From UBA1046 sp012511325 (GTDB lineage Bacteria; Bacillota; Clostridia; Saccharofermentanales; DTU023), in the NCBI GenBank assembly GCA_050951925.1, contig JBMNJZ010000001.1, positions 806,001 through 870,000 on the forward strand: 64,000 nt of DNA, read 5' to 3'. The position numbers were made by a program, and so were the translations under genes. Of this stretch, positions 25,887 to 34,245 are shown one piece after another. Numbering within the stretch: the stretch's first letter is position 1; every line of letters starts with the position of its first letter. A model generated the notes under the pieces. The model ran no database searches and was not told where the DNA came from. It saw only the letters and a program-made list of their open reading frames with translations.

Positions 25887-26529
25887 TCTCCTTATCATCA
25901 TTTTTCTTTTAGGATCTTTCTATTGGGGTCTGCGACGCGGCTTATTGCGCTCTCTGGCCGACCTGGTCATAATTCTGATCGCCATGGCAACTTCTTTTAT
26001 TTTGGTCCGTCCCGGGAGCAGCTGGCTTTTGCAGCAAGGTTTTTTCGGCGGCAAAATGCAAGAGCTGACACAGAAGATACAAGTCCTCGCAGCGGATAAT
26101 AACGGAATGATTACGGACGTTCTAACTAAGCTCGGCTTGCCCAATGTGTGGATTCGCTATATTACCGATCAGGCAGGCGGAGAGAATCAGAGCTGGATTG
26201 AGAATATAGCACAGTCATTAACTAAGCTGGCAGTTGCCGTTCTGGTTTTTTTGATTTTATTTACCATAGTTAATGTGATTTTAAAAGTGGTTACCAGGAG
26301 TTTGACCAAAATGCTGGACAATATATACCTGGTTGGTTTTCTGAATAGAATGGGCGGCGGGTTAATCAATCTCGCCCTGGGTCTGATAATTGTAGTTTTC
26401 CTTTTGCTTTTGATTTCGGCTCTGACACCTTGGGTCCCCAGTTTTGGCACTTGGCAGGAAAATTCTCGTATAGCCAGTTTTTTGCGCGAGAAGAATTATT
26501 TCCTGAGTCTGCTGGAAACAATTTTTTGA
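25858..26529 (+). CDS. CvpA-family membrane protein
   Basis: About 223 aa, four hydrophobic segments (about 9-25, 32-52, 125-150, 170-200) and the CvpA-like start GSFYWGLRRGLLRSLADLV. The family is linked to colicin V production and envelope functions; the role here is unknown. The start is uncertain: the only in-frame ATG (25858) lies inside galE, and an AGGAGG ribosome site (25861-25866) immediately follows it. A CTG at 25876, 9 bases after that site, would be an alternative start giving a protein 6 residues shorter. Confidence 0.8.
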   Translation: MRRNTQLIFDLLIIIFLLGSFYWGLRRGLLRSLADLVIILIAMATSFILVRPGSSWLLQQGFFGGKMQELTQKIQVLAADNNGMITDVLTKLGLPNVWIRYITDQAGGENQSWIENIAQSLTKLAVAVLVFLILFTIVNVILKVVTRSLTKMLDNIYLVGFLNRMGGGLINLALGLIIVVFLLLLISALTPWVPSFGTWQENSRIASFLREKNYFLSLLETIF

Positions 26530-26599
26530 CTGATTTAGGTGCAAACCGTAGCAAAAGTGTCTGCCTTGATACAAACTTGAAGAATATTGCCCACCGAGC

Positions 26600-26628
26600 T
26601 TGACAAAGGATATATCTGGCGTTATATT
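26600..26628 (+). promoter_or_regulatory. sigma-A promoter of groESL
   Basis: TTGACA (26600-26605), a 17-base spacer, TATATT (26623-26628), ending 8 bases before the CIRCE element. Confidence 0.85.
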
Positions 26629-26636
26629 GATTTTGG

Positions 26637-26663
26637 TTAGCACTCGGACCGTCTGAGTGCTAA
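26637..26663 (+). promoter_or_regulatory. CIRCE operator (HrcA-binding)
   Basis: TTAGCACTC, nine bases, GAGTGCTAA: a perfect match to the CIRCE consensus. It lies at the transcript start of groES-groEL and implies heat-shock control by HrcA, which is not in this window. Confidence 0.98.
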
Positions 26664-26704
26664 TTAATGTAAACAAATTCAATATTATATATGGAGGGAT
26701 CGAG

Positions 26705-26989
26705 ATGAATATCAAACCATTGGCCGACCGTGTAGTGGTCAAGATGCTGGAAGCGGAAGAAACCACCAAGAGTGGTATTGTTTTGCCGGGCTCAGCAAAA
26801 GAGAAACCGCAAGTGGCAGAAATTATGGCAGTAGGCCCGGGCGGGATTGTTGACGGCAAAGACGTCATTATGGAAGTTGAAGTTGGCGATCATGTCCTGA
26901 TCAGCAAATATGCCGGTACCGAGGTCAAGATCGATAATGTCGAGTATACAATTTTGCGTCAGAGCGACATACTCGCAATTGTTGAGTAA
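26705..26989 (+). CDS. groES: co-chaperonin GroES
   Basis: 94-aa lid of the GroEL chamber. MNIKPLADRVVVKMLEAEETTKSGIVLPGSA-type start, mobile-loop region at about 16-33, and the Gly-rich roof segment VGPGG. The ATG at 26705 follows GGAGGGATCGAG; the longer upstream frame runs into the CIRCE element and is rejected. First gene of the groESL operon. Confidence 0.97.
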   Translation: MNIKPLADRVVVKMLEAEETTKSGIVLPGSAKEKPQVAEIMAVGPGGIVDGKDVIMEVEVGDHVLISKYAGTEVKIDNVEYTILRQSDILAIVE

Positions 26990-27020
26990 GCGCTCGGCAC
27001 ATTAATGGAGGGATATAATA

Positions 27021-28637
27021 ATGGCTAAAGATTTACAATATGGCGAAGAAGCTCGCAAATCACTGGAGACCGGTGTCAACAAGCTGGCTGACACAGTAAA
27101 AATTACTCTGGGGCCCAAGGGCAGAAATGTCGTTCTGGACAAAACATATGGCTCACCGGTGATCACCAATGACGGTGTTACCATTGCCCGCGATGTGGAG
27201 CTGGAAGACCGCTTTGAGAATATGGGTGCCCAGCTGGTCAAAGAAGTTGCGACTAAAACCAATGATATTGCCGGAGACGGAACTACCACCGCAACTCTCC
27301 TGGCACAGGCTCTAATCCGCGAAGGCCTGCGCAATATAGCAGCCGGCGCCAATCCGATCATTCTCAAACAAGGCATCGATAAAGCGGTAGATGCTGCTGT
27401 CATCAAGATTCAAGATTGTTCGAAGGCTGTTGACGGCCGTGACGATATTGCCCGTGTCGCGGCGATTTCGGCTAATGACGATGAGATCGGCGAGATGATT
27501 GCCCGCGCTATGGAGGAAGTTTCCTCAGACGGCGTTATTACTGTCGAAGAGTCTCAGACCATGGGCACTGATTTGGAAGTAGTCGAGGGCATGCAGTTTG
27601 ACCGCGGCTATATTTCCGCTTATATGGTCACTGATACCAGCAAGATGGAGGCCGTTTACGACGATCCGTATATCCTGATTACAGATAAAAAGATCGCATC
27701 CGTACAGGATATTCTGCCTTTGCTGGAGCAGATTGTTCAGGCCGGCAAGAAGCTGGTTATCATAGCAGAAGATGTGGAGGGCGAAGCTCTGTCTACCCTG
27801 ATCCTGAACAAGCTCAGAGGCACTTTCAACTGTGTAGCGGTTAAGGCGCCCGGTTTTGGCGATCGTCGCAAAGAAATGCTGCAGGACATCGCAGTGCTGA
27901 CCGGCGGCAAGGTTATCTCCAGCGAGCTCGGAATGGAGCTCAAAGACACTCAACTCTCCGACCTCGGACGCGCGCGTCAGGTCAAGATCAGCAAGGATAC
28001 CACCATTATTGTTGACGGGGCCGGCGCAGCAGACAATATCAAAGCCCGTGTCGATTCCATCCGTTCTCAGATTGAAGAGACGACCTCTGATTTCGATCGT
28101 GAGAAATTGCAGGAGAGATTGGCTAAATTGTCCGGCGGTGTGGCAGTGATCAAAGTCGGCGCCGCCACCGAAACAGAAATGAAAGAAAAGAAGCTGAGAA
28201 TCGAAGACGCTCTGTCGGCTACCAGAGCGGCAGTTGATGAGGGCGTGGTTCCCGGCGGCGGATCGGCTTATATTTCCGCTATTAAGCCCGTGCTTGTGCT
28301 GATGGCATCTGCCGAAGGCGATGTAAAAACCGGTATGGCTATTGTGGCGAAGGCCCTTGAGGAACCGGTGCGCCAGATTGCTGCCAATGCCGGTTATGAC
28401 GGCAGCGTTGTCTGCGAAAAGGTCAAAGAAAGCGCCGAAGGTTTCGGTTTTGATGTCCTGGCAAGCAAGTACACAGATATGGTCAAAGCCGGCATCATTG
28501 ACCCGACCAAGGTCACTCGTTCCGCACTGCAGAATGCGGCTTCGATTGCCTCTATTCTGCTGACCACCGAAGCTGTTGTCGCGGATATTCCTGAGCCCGA
28601 GCCCATGCCTCCGATGGGGCAAGGCGGCATGTATTAA
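27021..28637 (+). CDS. groEL: chaperonin GroEL
   Basis: 538-aa 60-kDa chaperonin, normal length. ATP-site motifs are LGPKGRNVVLDK and AGDGTTTAT. The apical domain includes the EGMQFDRGYISAY start, and VVPGGGSAY lies in the equatorial domain. The usual Gly-Gly-Met tail is short (MGQGGMY). It starts 31 bases after groES with GGAGG upstream and is followed by a terminator. Confidence 0.98.
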   Translation: MAKDLQYGEEARKSLETGVNKLADTVKITLGPKGRNVVLDKTYGSPVITNDGVTIARDVELEDRFENMGAQLVKEVATKTNDIAGDGTTTATLLAQALIREGLRNIAAGANPIILKQGIDKAVDAAVIKIQDCSKAVDGRDDIARVAAISANDDEIGEMIARAMEEVSSDGVITVEESQTMGTDLEVVEGMQFDRGYISAYMVTDTSKMEAVYDDPYILITDKKIASVQDILPLLEQIVQAGKKLVIIAEDVEGEALSTLILNKLRGTFNCVAVKAPGFGDRRKEMLQDIAVLTGGKVISSELGMELKDTQLSDLGRARQVKISKDTTIIVDGAGAADNIKARVDSIRSQIEETTSDFDREKLQERLAKLSGGVAVIKVGAATETEMKEKKLRIEDALSATRAAVDEGVVPGGGSAYISAIKPVLVLMASAEGDVKTGMAIVAKALEEPVRQIAANAGYDGSVVCEKVKESAEGFGFDVLASKYTDMVKAGIIDPTKVTRSALQNAASIASILLTTEAVVADIPEPEPMPPMGQGGMY

Positions 28638-28668
28638 ACAATACTGAACTAACAAGATTTTAGTTATT

Positions 28669-28703
28669 GGGAGCTGTCTCAAGATGAGGCGGCTCCCTTT
28701 TTT
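28669..28703 (+). terminator. intrinsic terminator after groEL
   Basis: 12-bp stem with two G-T pairs (28669-28680 with 28686-28697), 5-base loop, then TTTTTT. The left arm is also perfectly complementary to 28752-28763 further downstream. Confidence 0.92.
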
Positions 28704-28858
28704 GCGCGAAAAATAATTTCGGCATCTGCAGATTGAGAACGAAAAGCGATTTTGAGACAGCTCTCTCATAATATGTCGGCAGCTTATGATAAGATAGGGA
28801 CAGAAAAAATTACGGCTGTTCGCCGGCCGGATAAGACGAAGGCGGAAGTAAATTTTTG

Positions 28859-30013
28859 ATGGTCATTTACGAAAAAAAGCCGATACCGGATGAAAGACGC
28901 AGATATTTGGGAGGGGACACCCCTCTTTTAGTGTGGCTATTGCTAAGCACCATATTTTTGACAATCGCCGTTGTTTTAATCTTTGATCCCAATGTCAACG
29001 CTGTTATAAATGCCCGCAGCGAAGTACAGCGCATGATACAAGGCGGTTCAGGTTATGAGCTGTCCTCAGGCGAAGATATTTCTTTGTATCCGGTGGGTTC
29101 CTATCAGATCCGCATTGAGCAGGGAGGACTGCTGTATCTTGACGCCAAAGGCAGGGAGCATGCCTGGCATGAAACTGATTTGCTCTCGGCGCGGATCATC
29201 AGCAGGTCATCCGACAGTCTGATACTAGGCGATAAGGACAGTGCCGAATTTGTAGTGGCCAAAGAGGCGGGCATTGTCTTTGCCGATAAGGTTAAAAGCA
29301 GAGCGGTAGGGGCAGATCTGCGAGGCAATGATCTCTTGATCTTGGATCAGGGCAAGGATAACAAAGGAGAGATCAGATACTATAATCTCGCTCATAGGGA
29401 GATGAAATTTACGCTCGAGTATCAGGAATCCGGTTATCCGCTGCTGGCCCGTATTGCTCCGGGCGGTAATTACTTTGATGTCTTGATCCTGGATATAGAT
29501 CAGGTTGATCCGGAATGTCTGGTTCAGCGCTACGGCCTTGACGGCAAGAAAAAATCGGAGGTCAGATTGTCGGGCTATTTTGGCAGTTTTCTGCACGGAA
29601 CTGAAGATGTAGTGGCGGCATACTGCGGCGACCGGATCGTCCTGGCTGATATGGAGACGGAGAAACTGACTAGCTATGCTATGCCGGAGGGATTCTCTTA
29701 TGTATTGGCGGATCGCACAGGCATTGTTGTGCTCGGGACAGCGAGCGGAGCGGAAGAGTCCTGGCTGTTACGGTTTTCTGCTGCCGGAGATACAAAGGCC
29801 ACAGCGATTCCTCTGCTATCAGCCGCGCCTGTCGCTGCTGATGGCTGGCTTTTGCTGCCTTCGGACAAACAACTTTATCTCTATGATTTGACTGATTCCG
29901 TCCTGACCAGCAGCGTGACCTTTGAAGCTCCGCTGCGGCAGGTATATCTAGCGCCGGGCGGCAGAGCTCTGATTATTACTGCAGAGGCCGTGATACCGTT
30001 CTTGATTCAATGA
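28859..30013 (+). CDS. membrane-anchored beta-propeller-like protein, unknown function
   Basis: About 384 aa, not recognised with confidence. A short charged N-terminus (KKPIPDERRRYLG) precedes one membrane segment (about residues 23-43). The remainder is beta-rich and repetitive, with recurring blocks such as GLLYLDAKGREH, NDLLILDQGKD, DRIVLADMETE and KQLYLYDLTDS. This resembles a WD40/quinoprotein-type propeller displayed outside the cell. It might belong to a Clostridia DUF5711-like group, which is a guess. It lies between groEL and the BaiN-like gene (13-base gap). Confidence 0.6.
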   Translation: MVIYEKKPIPDERRRYLGGDTPLLVWLLLSTIFLTIAVVLIFDPNVNAVINARSEVQRMIQGGSGYELSSGEDISLYPVGSYQIRIEQGGLLYLDAKGREHAWHETDLLSARIISRSSDSLILGDKDSAEFVVAKEAGIVFADKVKSRAVGADLRGNDLLILDQGKDNKGEIRYYNLAHREMKFTLEYQESGYPLLARIAPGGNYFDVLILDIDQVDPECLVQRYGLDGKKKSEVRLSGYFGSFLHGTEDVVAAYCGDRIVLADMETEKLTSYAMPEGFSYVLADRTGIVVLGTASGAEESWLLRFSAAGDTKATAIPLLSAAPVAADGWLLLPSDKQLYLYDLTDSVLTSSVTFEAPLRQVYLAPGGRALIITAEAVIPFLIQ

Positions 30014-30026
30014 GCCGGAGCAAATT

Positions 30027-31475
30027 ATGACAGAAGTCTTTGATCTGGTAATTATCGGCGGCGGCGCTTCAGGATTGGCGGCGGCTCTTGCCGCATCCCG
30101 GCAAGATGGGAGTTTGCGCATCCTGGTGCTGGAAGCCCAAGAGCAACCCGGGAGAAAGATATTGGCTTCCGGCAACGGGCGCTGTAATCTCTCGCATTTT
30201 GACCTCAGAGTTGATGATTATTGCGGTCAGGATCGAAACTTTATACAGCCTTTGTTGCACTGTCTGCCTAGTGAAGAGTTGACAGGGTTCTGGGAGCGGC
30301 TGGGTGTCTTGACCGTAGCAGATGCCGAAGGCAGGATATACCCTCGTTCGAATCAGTCTGCAACAGTTTTAAACGCTTTACTAGAGGCCTTAACCCGGGC
30401 TGGGGTTGAGCTTCGCACGGAAAGCCCCGTAATCAGACTGAAGTCTGAGGAAGGTCTCTGGGTTTTGACTCTATTATCCGGGCAAGTGATAAAAGGCCGA
30501 AAAGTAGTTCTGGCTGCCGGTGGTCTGGCCTCACCGCAACTCGGCGGCTCCAGATCGGGCTATCTGCTCGCCGCCAAGTTAAATTTGCCGCTGACGGCAG
30601 TCTATCCTGCTCTGACGCCGCTGGTGCTGGCTGAGCCTGCTCTGTTTCAGCAACTGAAAGGAACTCGCTTCCGCGGGGTAGCGACTCTGAGGAGTCTGAC
30701 AGCTGAGGGAGATAGTGAAGGCCTGATTTTGAAGTCGACACAAGGCGAGTTTCTCATTACTGACTACGGCCTCTCCGGTATTGCCGCTATGGAACTGGCG
30801 GACGAAGTCGCAGTCAGATGCGAGATTCCTGCGGACGATGGTCCTGAGCTGCCGATCAAAAGAGCGAAATTGCGTCCGCTGACAAAATGGTATCCGCTGC
30901 GGGCAGAGGAGCAATTAGTATTGGATCTTAATCTAGCGCCATATTTGTCACCGCAAGAGATAGAGGCCAGTCTCTGGCAGCGCCTCAGCAGCCTGCCGGC
31001 TGAAAATAAATATCTGCTCTTGACAGGTATTCTGCCTTTGCCGTTGGCAGAACATCTGGGGCGTAAGCTTGTGTCAGGCAAAATTATGGCTGGCTTTACG
31101 CCGGATGCCGGTAAAAACAGGCAGCCAAATAATGAGCTGGATTGCAGCGATACTGTTAGCAATCGCTTTACTGGAATAGACGGCGTGTCGAATGGCTCTG
31201 ACGAGTCCTTGGTTGCGGCTGCAAGTGCGGTACTCAATTTATGGCGCCTTCGCATCAGCGGCGTCAGAGGTTATGAACAGGCCCAGATCAGTCTGGGCGG
31301 ACTTGATACCTCTGTCGTGAATCCCCGTACCATGGAGGTACTCAGCCGCCCCGGTCTCTACATTGCCGGCGAAGTGCTGGACGTGACCGGCGCCACCGGA
31401 GGCTATAATCTCCATTTCGCCTTCGCCAGCGGCATCATCGCCGGTGAATCTGCCGCCACCGCCCTCAATGAATAG
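30027..31475 (+). CDS. HI0933/BaiN-like FAD-dependent oxidoreductase
   Basis: 482-aa flavoprotein. The N-terminal FAD loop is IIGGGASGLAAA, followed by PGRKILASGNGRCNLSH, the family signature. The C-terminal FAD segment is GGLDTSVVNPRTMEVLSRPGLYIAGE, then GATGGYNL. A hydrophilic insertion at about 360-400 is unlike the flanks and may be strain-specific. Members are poorly characterised; BaiN in gut Clostridia reduces bile-acid intermediates, but most homologues have no proven substrate, so no bile-acid role is claimed. Confidence 0.88.
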   Translation: MTEVFDLVIIGGGASGLAAALAASRQDGSLRILVLEAQEQPGRKILASGNGRCNLSHFDLRVDDYCGQDRNFIQPLLHCLPSEELTGFWERLGVLTVADAEGRIYPRSNQSATVLNALLEALTRAGVELRTESPVIRLKSEEGLWVLTLLSGQVIKGRKVVLAAGGLASPQLGGSRSGYLLAAKLNLPLTAVYPALTPLVLAEPALFQQLKGTRFRGVATLRSLTAEGDSEGLILKSTQGEFLITDYGLSGIAAMELADEVAVRCEIPADDGPELPIKRAKLRPLTKWYPLRAEEQLVLDLNLAPYLSPQEIEASLWQRLSSLPAENKYLLLTGILPLPLAEHLGRKLVSGKIMAGFTPDAGKNRQPNNELDCSDTVSNRFTGIDGVSNGSDESLVAAASAVLNLWRLRISGVRGYEQAQISLGGLDTSVVNPRTMEVLSRPGLYIAGEVLDVTGATGGYNLHFAFASGIIAGESAATALNE

Positions 31476-31523
31476 AGCAAATATCCAGTCACTTTCTTTG
31501 CAACACTCTTTTAAGCATATCAA

Positions 31524-31547
31524 AGCCTCCTGGCTATCCCGGAGGCT
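31524..31547. terminator. hairpin after the BaiN-like gene
   Basis: AGCCTCC/GGAGGCT, 7-bp stem with a 10-base loop and no T-run on the plus strand. A stronger terminator lies 34 bases further on. Confidence 0.4.
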
Positions 31548-31580
31548 GTGATTGATAAAATCAGATACGTTTTTGTTTAT

Positions 31581-31616
31581 GCTCCTTCCCGGTTATGCCG
31601 GGGAGGGCTCTTTTTT
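31581..31616 (+). terminator. intrinsic terminator
   Basis: About 10-bp stem with wobble pairs (from 31583 to 31607, loop TTATG), followed by TTTTTT at 31611-31616. Probably ends the 28.8-31.5 kb transcript. Confidence 0.7.
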
Positions 31617-31717
31617 ATTTATGCATTGCATAAAGCAAAAAACCTGAGTCGTTCTGGCTGCACACAAATTGCACACAAAAGTAATTTATGCAGAAAAATA
31701 TTCAGTTATACAGGCAA

Positions 31718-31753
31718 ACAAAAACCCCTGTGATGCAGTAATCGCAGGGGTTT
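31718..31753 (-). terminator. terminator of tRNA-Gln
   Basis: 13-bp stem (31722-31734 with 31741-31753, one G-T pair, 6-base loop). On the minus strand it is followed by TTTTTGTTTG. It starts 5 bases after the tRNA 3' end. Confidence 0.88.
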
Positions 31754-31758
31754 AGCGT

Positions 31759-31832
31759 TGGCTGCCGATCTAGGATTTGAACCCAGACAAACTGAGTCAG
31801 AGTCAGGTGTGCTACCGTTACACTAATCGGCA
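31759..31832 (-). tRNA. tRNA-Gln (anticodon CUG)
   Basis: 74 bases including an encoded CCA. Acceptor stem TGCCGAT/ATCGGCA is perfect; T arm CTGGG-TTCAAAT-CCTAG. The anticodon loop CTCTGAC gives CUG at 34-36. The first anticodon-stem pair (27-43) is a C-U mismatch. It has its own promoter and terminator. It marks the left edge of the AT-rich block. Confidence 0.88.
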
Positions 31833-31852
31833 ATCTCTAGAGCAACACTGGT

Positions 31853-31882
31853 ATACTAGCACATTTAACCAAGAGCAATCAA
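31853..31882 (-). promoter_or_regulatory. promoter of tRNA-Gln
   Basis: On the minus strand, TTGATT (31882-31877), an 18-base spacer, TAGTAT (31858-31853). TATACC two bases on is an alternative -10. Confidence 0.5.
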
Positions 31883-31960
31883 GTCCCCAAATCGCCCGGC
31901 TATAATTTTTTTTGCGCGGCGGATAATGTTTTAAAGCAGCATCAATAGTGGATCTATGTG

Positions 31961-31999
31961 AATATACCGGTGGGGGCGGAGCCGCTGCACCGGTATATT
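31961..31999. repeat. long perfect inverted repeat
   Basis: AATATACCGGTG (31961-31972) and CACCGGTATATT (31988-31999), with GCGG/CCGC inside the 15-base loop. There is no T-run in the right place on either strand, so it is not a normal terminator. It lies in a 220-base stretch with no gene. Confidence 0.8.
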
Positions 32000-32051
32000 A
32001 GCAAAAAAGCTATTTTAATAGTCTTGTGTGTCTATTGAGTCGATCGAAGGT

Positions 32052-32317
32052 CTATGGTTGACCTTGATTATCCAATATATAAATATGATTTGTGTTATCA
32101 GCGCTGGTTTGAACCTGGCATTCCAGCTGTAAAGATTTTTCGGGATTTTGTCTTAAAACCGTTTGTAAAAGTATGGTTGGCAAAGTGAAAGCCAATTCTA
32201 ATTTGTCCGGAATAACTTCAAGATAATAGAGGATGTTATCGTCATTTTTAATTGCACATAAATCAGGGTTTGAGTTGAGCATTGACACAGATTGGCAAAC
32301 TCTTTGATTTTTATCAT
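32052..32317 (-). pseudogene. frameshifted MerR-like regulator fragment
   Basis: On the minus strand a strong ribosome site (AGGAGG, 5 bases before the ATG at 32317) opens a 39-codon frame beginning MIKIKEFANLCQCSTQTL, typical of the MerR helix-turn-helix start (normally followed by RYYDEIGLL). It stops at 32198. A second frame continues from about 32288 to 32052 (about 78 aa, ILYYLEVIPDKLELAF and onwards) and could be the remainder after a frameshift. Together they look like a decayed regulator lacking most of its effector domain. The assignment rests on the first 18 residues, so it is tentative. Confidence 0.45.
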
Positions 32318-32407
32318 ATCTACCTCCTGCCTGAAATATATCTTTACAGCTTACTTTAAGGTCAAGCCTTTTTTCATTGCAGCAGGGATTCTGATTTTAT
32401 CTTTTTG

Positions 32408-33217
32408 CTATTCTGAAAAATCTATACTGACAGAACCGACACCGCCCTCAAAAATAAGCTCGCTGTCTCCTTGTCCAAGTTGCGTATCGTTCTCTAAGGA
32501 TTCTCCGCCTATGTAAATGTCGCCAATCCCCTTTTTGACCTTTAACTTATAATCGTCCAAAGAACCAGTTAGATTAATTTCGCTTGAGCCGACTCCCATT
32601 TGCAACACATTTTTGCCTAGGAGTGTGCCGGAAAACTCGAACTTGCCTACACCCATATCCAAATCCAAATTACAAATCCTACTGTCCCTGATAGTAAGTT
32701 GTCCGGCACCGCCTTCTATAAAAGCATTTTCACTTGCGGATATTGCTTGTAGTATGGTTTTGCCGGCGCCAAATTGCATATCAATAGTTTTTGCTTGCAG
32801 GTTTTCCAAATTTGTTTTGCCGGCGCCTGTATTAATTACTACTTTATCTAAAATTTTATCTTGGGGAATATAGAGCTTCAGTACAGCCGTACCGTCTATG
32901 TTAAAGTAAAATGACTTTTTGTCTTTTATAAGCAGTACATTTCCCTTGTCCTGCACGGTTAAATCCTTGTAATTGCTTTCTACTACAAAATTAGGATTAG
33001 CTGTTGTATTCACTTCCAGATCGATACTCTTAATGTCTATATCCAAAGCATTAATATCATTTTCAAATTCGTATGTTGTATACTCACCCGTGATATCAGG
33101 ATCAAAAGCAAAGTAAATAAAAGATAAAGCATGAAAAACTGCACTGACTATGCCGATTATCACAATAACGGCCAAAGCTAAGGCAGCGTATTTTATAATA
33201 TTGTGCCAAGATCTCAT
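32408..33217 (-). CDS. DUF4097-type beta-helix membrane protein
   Basis: About 269 aa. One membrane segment (about 9-33), then a repetitive beta structure with recurring GAG motifs: INTGAGKTNL, MQFGAGKTIL, IEGGAGQLTI, LDMGVGKFEF, LQMGVGSSEI, VKKGIGDIYI. This is the DUF4097 (putative adhesin) solenoid often paired with LiaF or PspC-like proteins. The ATG at 33217 overlaps the LiaF-like stop (ATGA), so the two are translationally coupled. Probably an external or membrane-surface partner in envelope-stress sensing. No LiaRS two-component genes are nearby. Confidence 0.8.
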   Translation of the reverse strand: MRSWHNIIKYAALALAVIVIIGIVSAVFHALSFIYFAFDPDITGEYTTYEFENDINALDIDIKSIDLEVNTTANPNFVVESNYKDLTVQDKGNVLLIKDKKSFYFNIDGTAVLKLYIPQDKILDKVVINTGAGKTNLENLQAKTIDMQFGAGKTILQAISASENAFIEGGAGQLTIRDSRICNLDLDMGVGKFEFSGTLLGKNVLQMGVGSSEINLTGSLDDYKLKVKKGIGDIYIGGESLENDTQLGQGDSELIFEGGVGSVSIDFSE

Positions 33218-33918
33218 ATAATATCGACACCCCCGAAGACACAATTTGCCTCAATGTACAAAGTTAATCCATTATTCTGCTGATCATCCTGACGTTCCGC
33301 CTTCTTTCTTTTATCGGAGACGCCTCCGAAAAGCGCGTTGGAATCAATCTTGACTCGGACATAATCCGGCACTTTTATATCTATCCCCGCAAAAACAACA
33401 GAGGCGGAGATCACACAATCTTTCTCAATCAGAGCATTCCTAAGATCGCAAGTAATGCTTCCGAAAACAGCATCCAATGTCGCGCCTTCAAAACGCTGCC
33501 CGTCGTAATTGATTTCTCGTGACGAGAAAGCAACCGTACATTTTCCGGGTTCCTTACTATCGTTTTTTAATTCCTTAATTTTTGCACTTGTCCTCTTATT
33601 AAATGGAGAAGCAAAAATCATTTTTAAGCCAATCAGAATGATGATAACCGGGATAAGCAAGCGCCAAGCCAAAGAAAAATCAATAACGTCTTGGGAGGAA
33701 AGAAGTAGAGTAACGCCGATCACAAGGCCGATTAAATGCCCGGTCTTGCCCCGCTCGGTAAATAAGCCGATAAGAGACGGGATAATAATAAATAAAGTCC
33801 ACCATCCTTTGAATAAGATATCTATTTCGATAATCTTCAGTGCCTTTAAAGCGAAGAGGGTGCCTGCAATTACCAGGACTATACCCCAAACAATCTTGCT
33901 AATATTTCTATTTCTCAT
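33214..33918 (-). CDS. LiaF-like transmembrane protein
   Basis: About 234 aa. Four hydrophobic segments in the first 105 residues (from IVWGIVLVIAGTLFALKAL) followed by a cytoplasmic C-terminal domain (about 130-234) with FGSITCDLRNA, VFAGIDIKVPDYVRVKIDSNALFGGVSD and CVFGGVDI. These repeated FG(G/S) modules define the LiaF C-terminal domain. In Bacillus LiaF represses the LiaRS cell-envelope stress system. The ATG at 33918 has GAGAGG upstream. The downstream DUF4097 gene is coupled. Confidence 0.82.
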   Translation of the reverse strand: MRNRNISKIVWGIVLVIAGTLFALKALKIIEIDILFKGWWTLFIIIPSLIGLFTERGKTGHLIGLVIGVTLLLSSQDVIDFSLAWRLLIPVIIILIGLKMIFASPFNKRTSAKIKELKNDSKEPGKCTVAFSSREINYDGQRFEGATLDAVFGSITCDLRNALIEKDCVISASVVFAGIDIKVPDYVRVKIDSNALFGGVSDKRKKAERQDDQQNNGLTLYIEANCVFGGVDII

Positions 33919-34082
33919 AATGCAACCTCTCAAATTTCTAAATTAATAAAACGAATGATTTTTACAGAAAGTACCAAGATAAATTTAGCAAACCACCGTT
34001 AAATCAAGTTTATAAGATATTTAATCTCAAGTAAAGTTTATAAGGTCAGTCCTGAAAGCCCATCTCATTGGCCTCTCGTCAT

Positions 34083-34244
34083 TTGATTAAAAAGAAAGTC
34101 GCGGGAAGGCTGATGACCGTCGGACTTCTTGCACTGGGCGGTATTCTGCTGGAAAACGAAGATAATATTGGTGTCTTGCCTTTGGTGCGGGGTATCATCT
34201 GGCTGATCATCGGCTTTATTCCCTTCCTTCAAGGCAGTTTTTAA
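34083..34244 (+). pseudogene. membrane-protein gene remnant
   Basis: A 53-codon plus-strand frame, mainly two hydrophobic stretches (LMTVGLLALGGILL and GIIWLIIGFIPFLQG), with no ribosome site and only a TTG start. Its stop at 34242 lies one base before the SPFH fragment begins. It looks like a piece of another membrane gene joined to the truncated SPFH gene. Source not recognised. Confidence 0.4.
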
Positions 34245-34245
34245 T

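Noticed and set aside
27525..28769. 414-codon minus-strand frame across groEL
   Set aside because: Antisense shadow of a highly conserved gene with biased codons; no start signal and no domain.
30027..31475. Bile-acid reductase assignment (BaiN)
   Set aside because: Only family-level similarity; no other bai genes are present, so no substrate is claimed.
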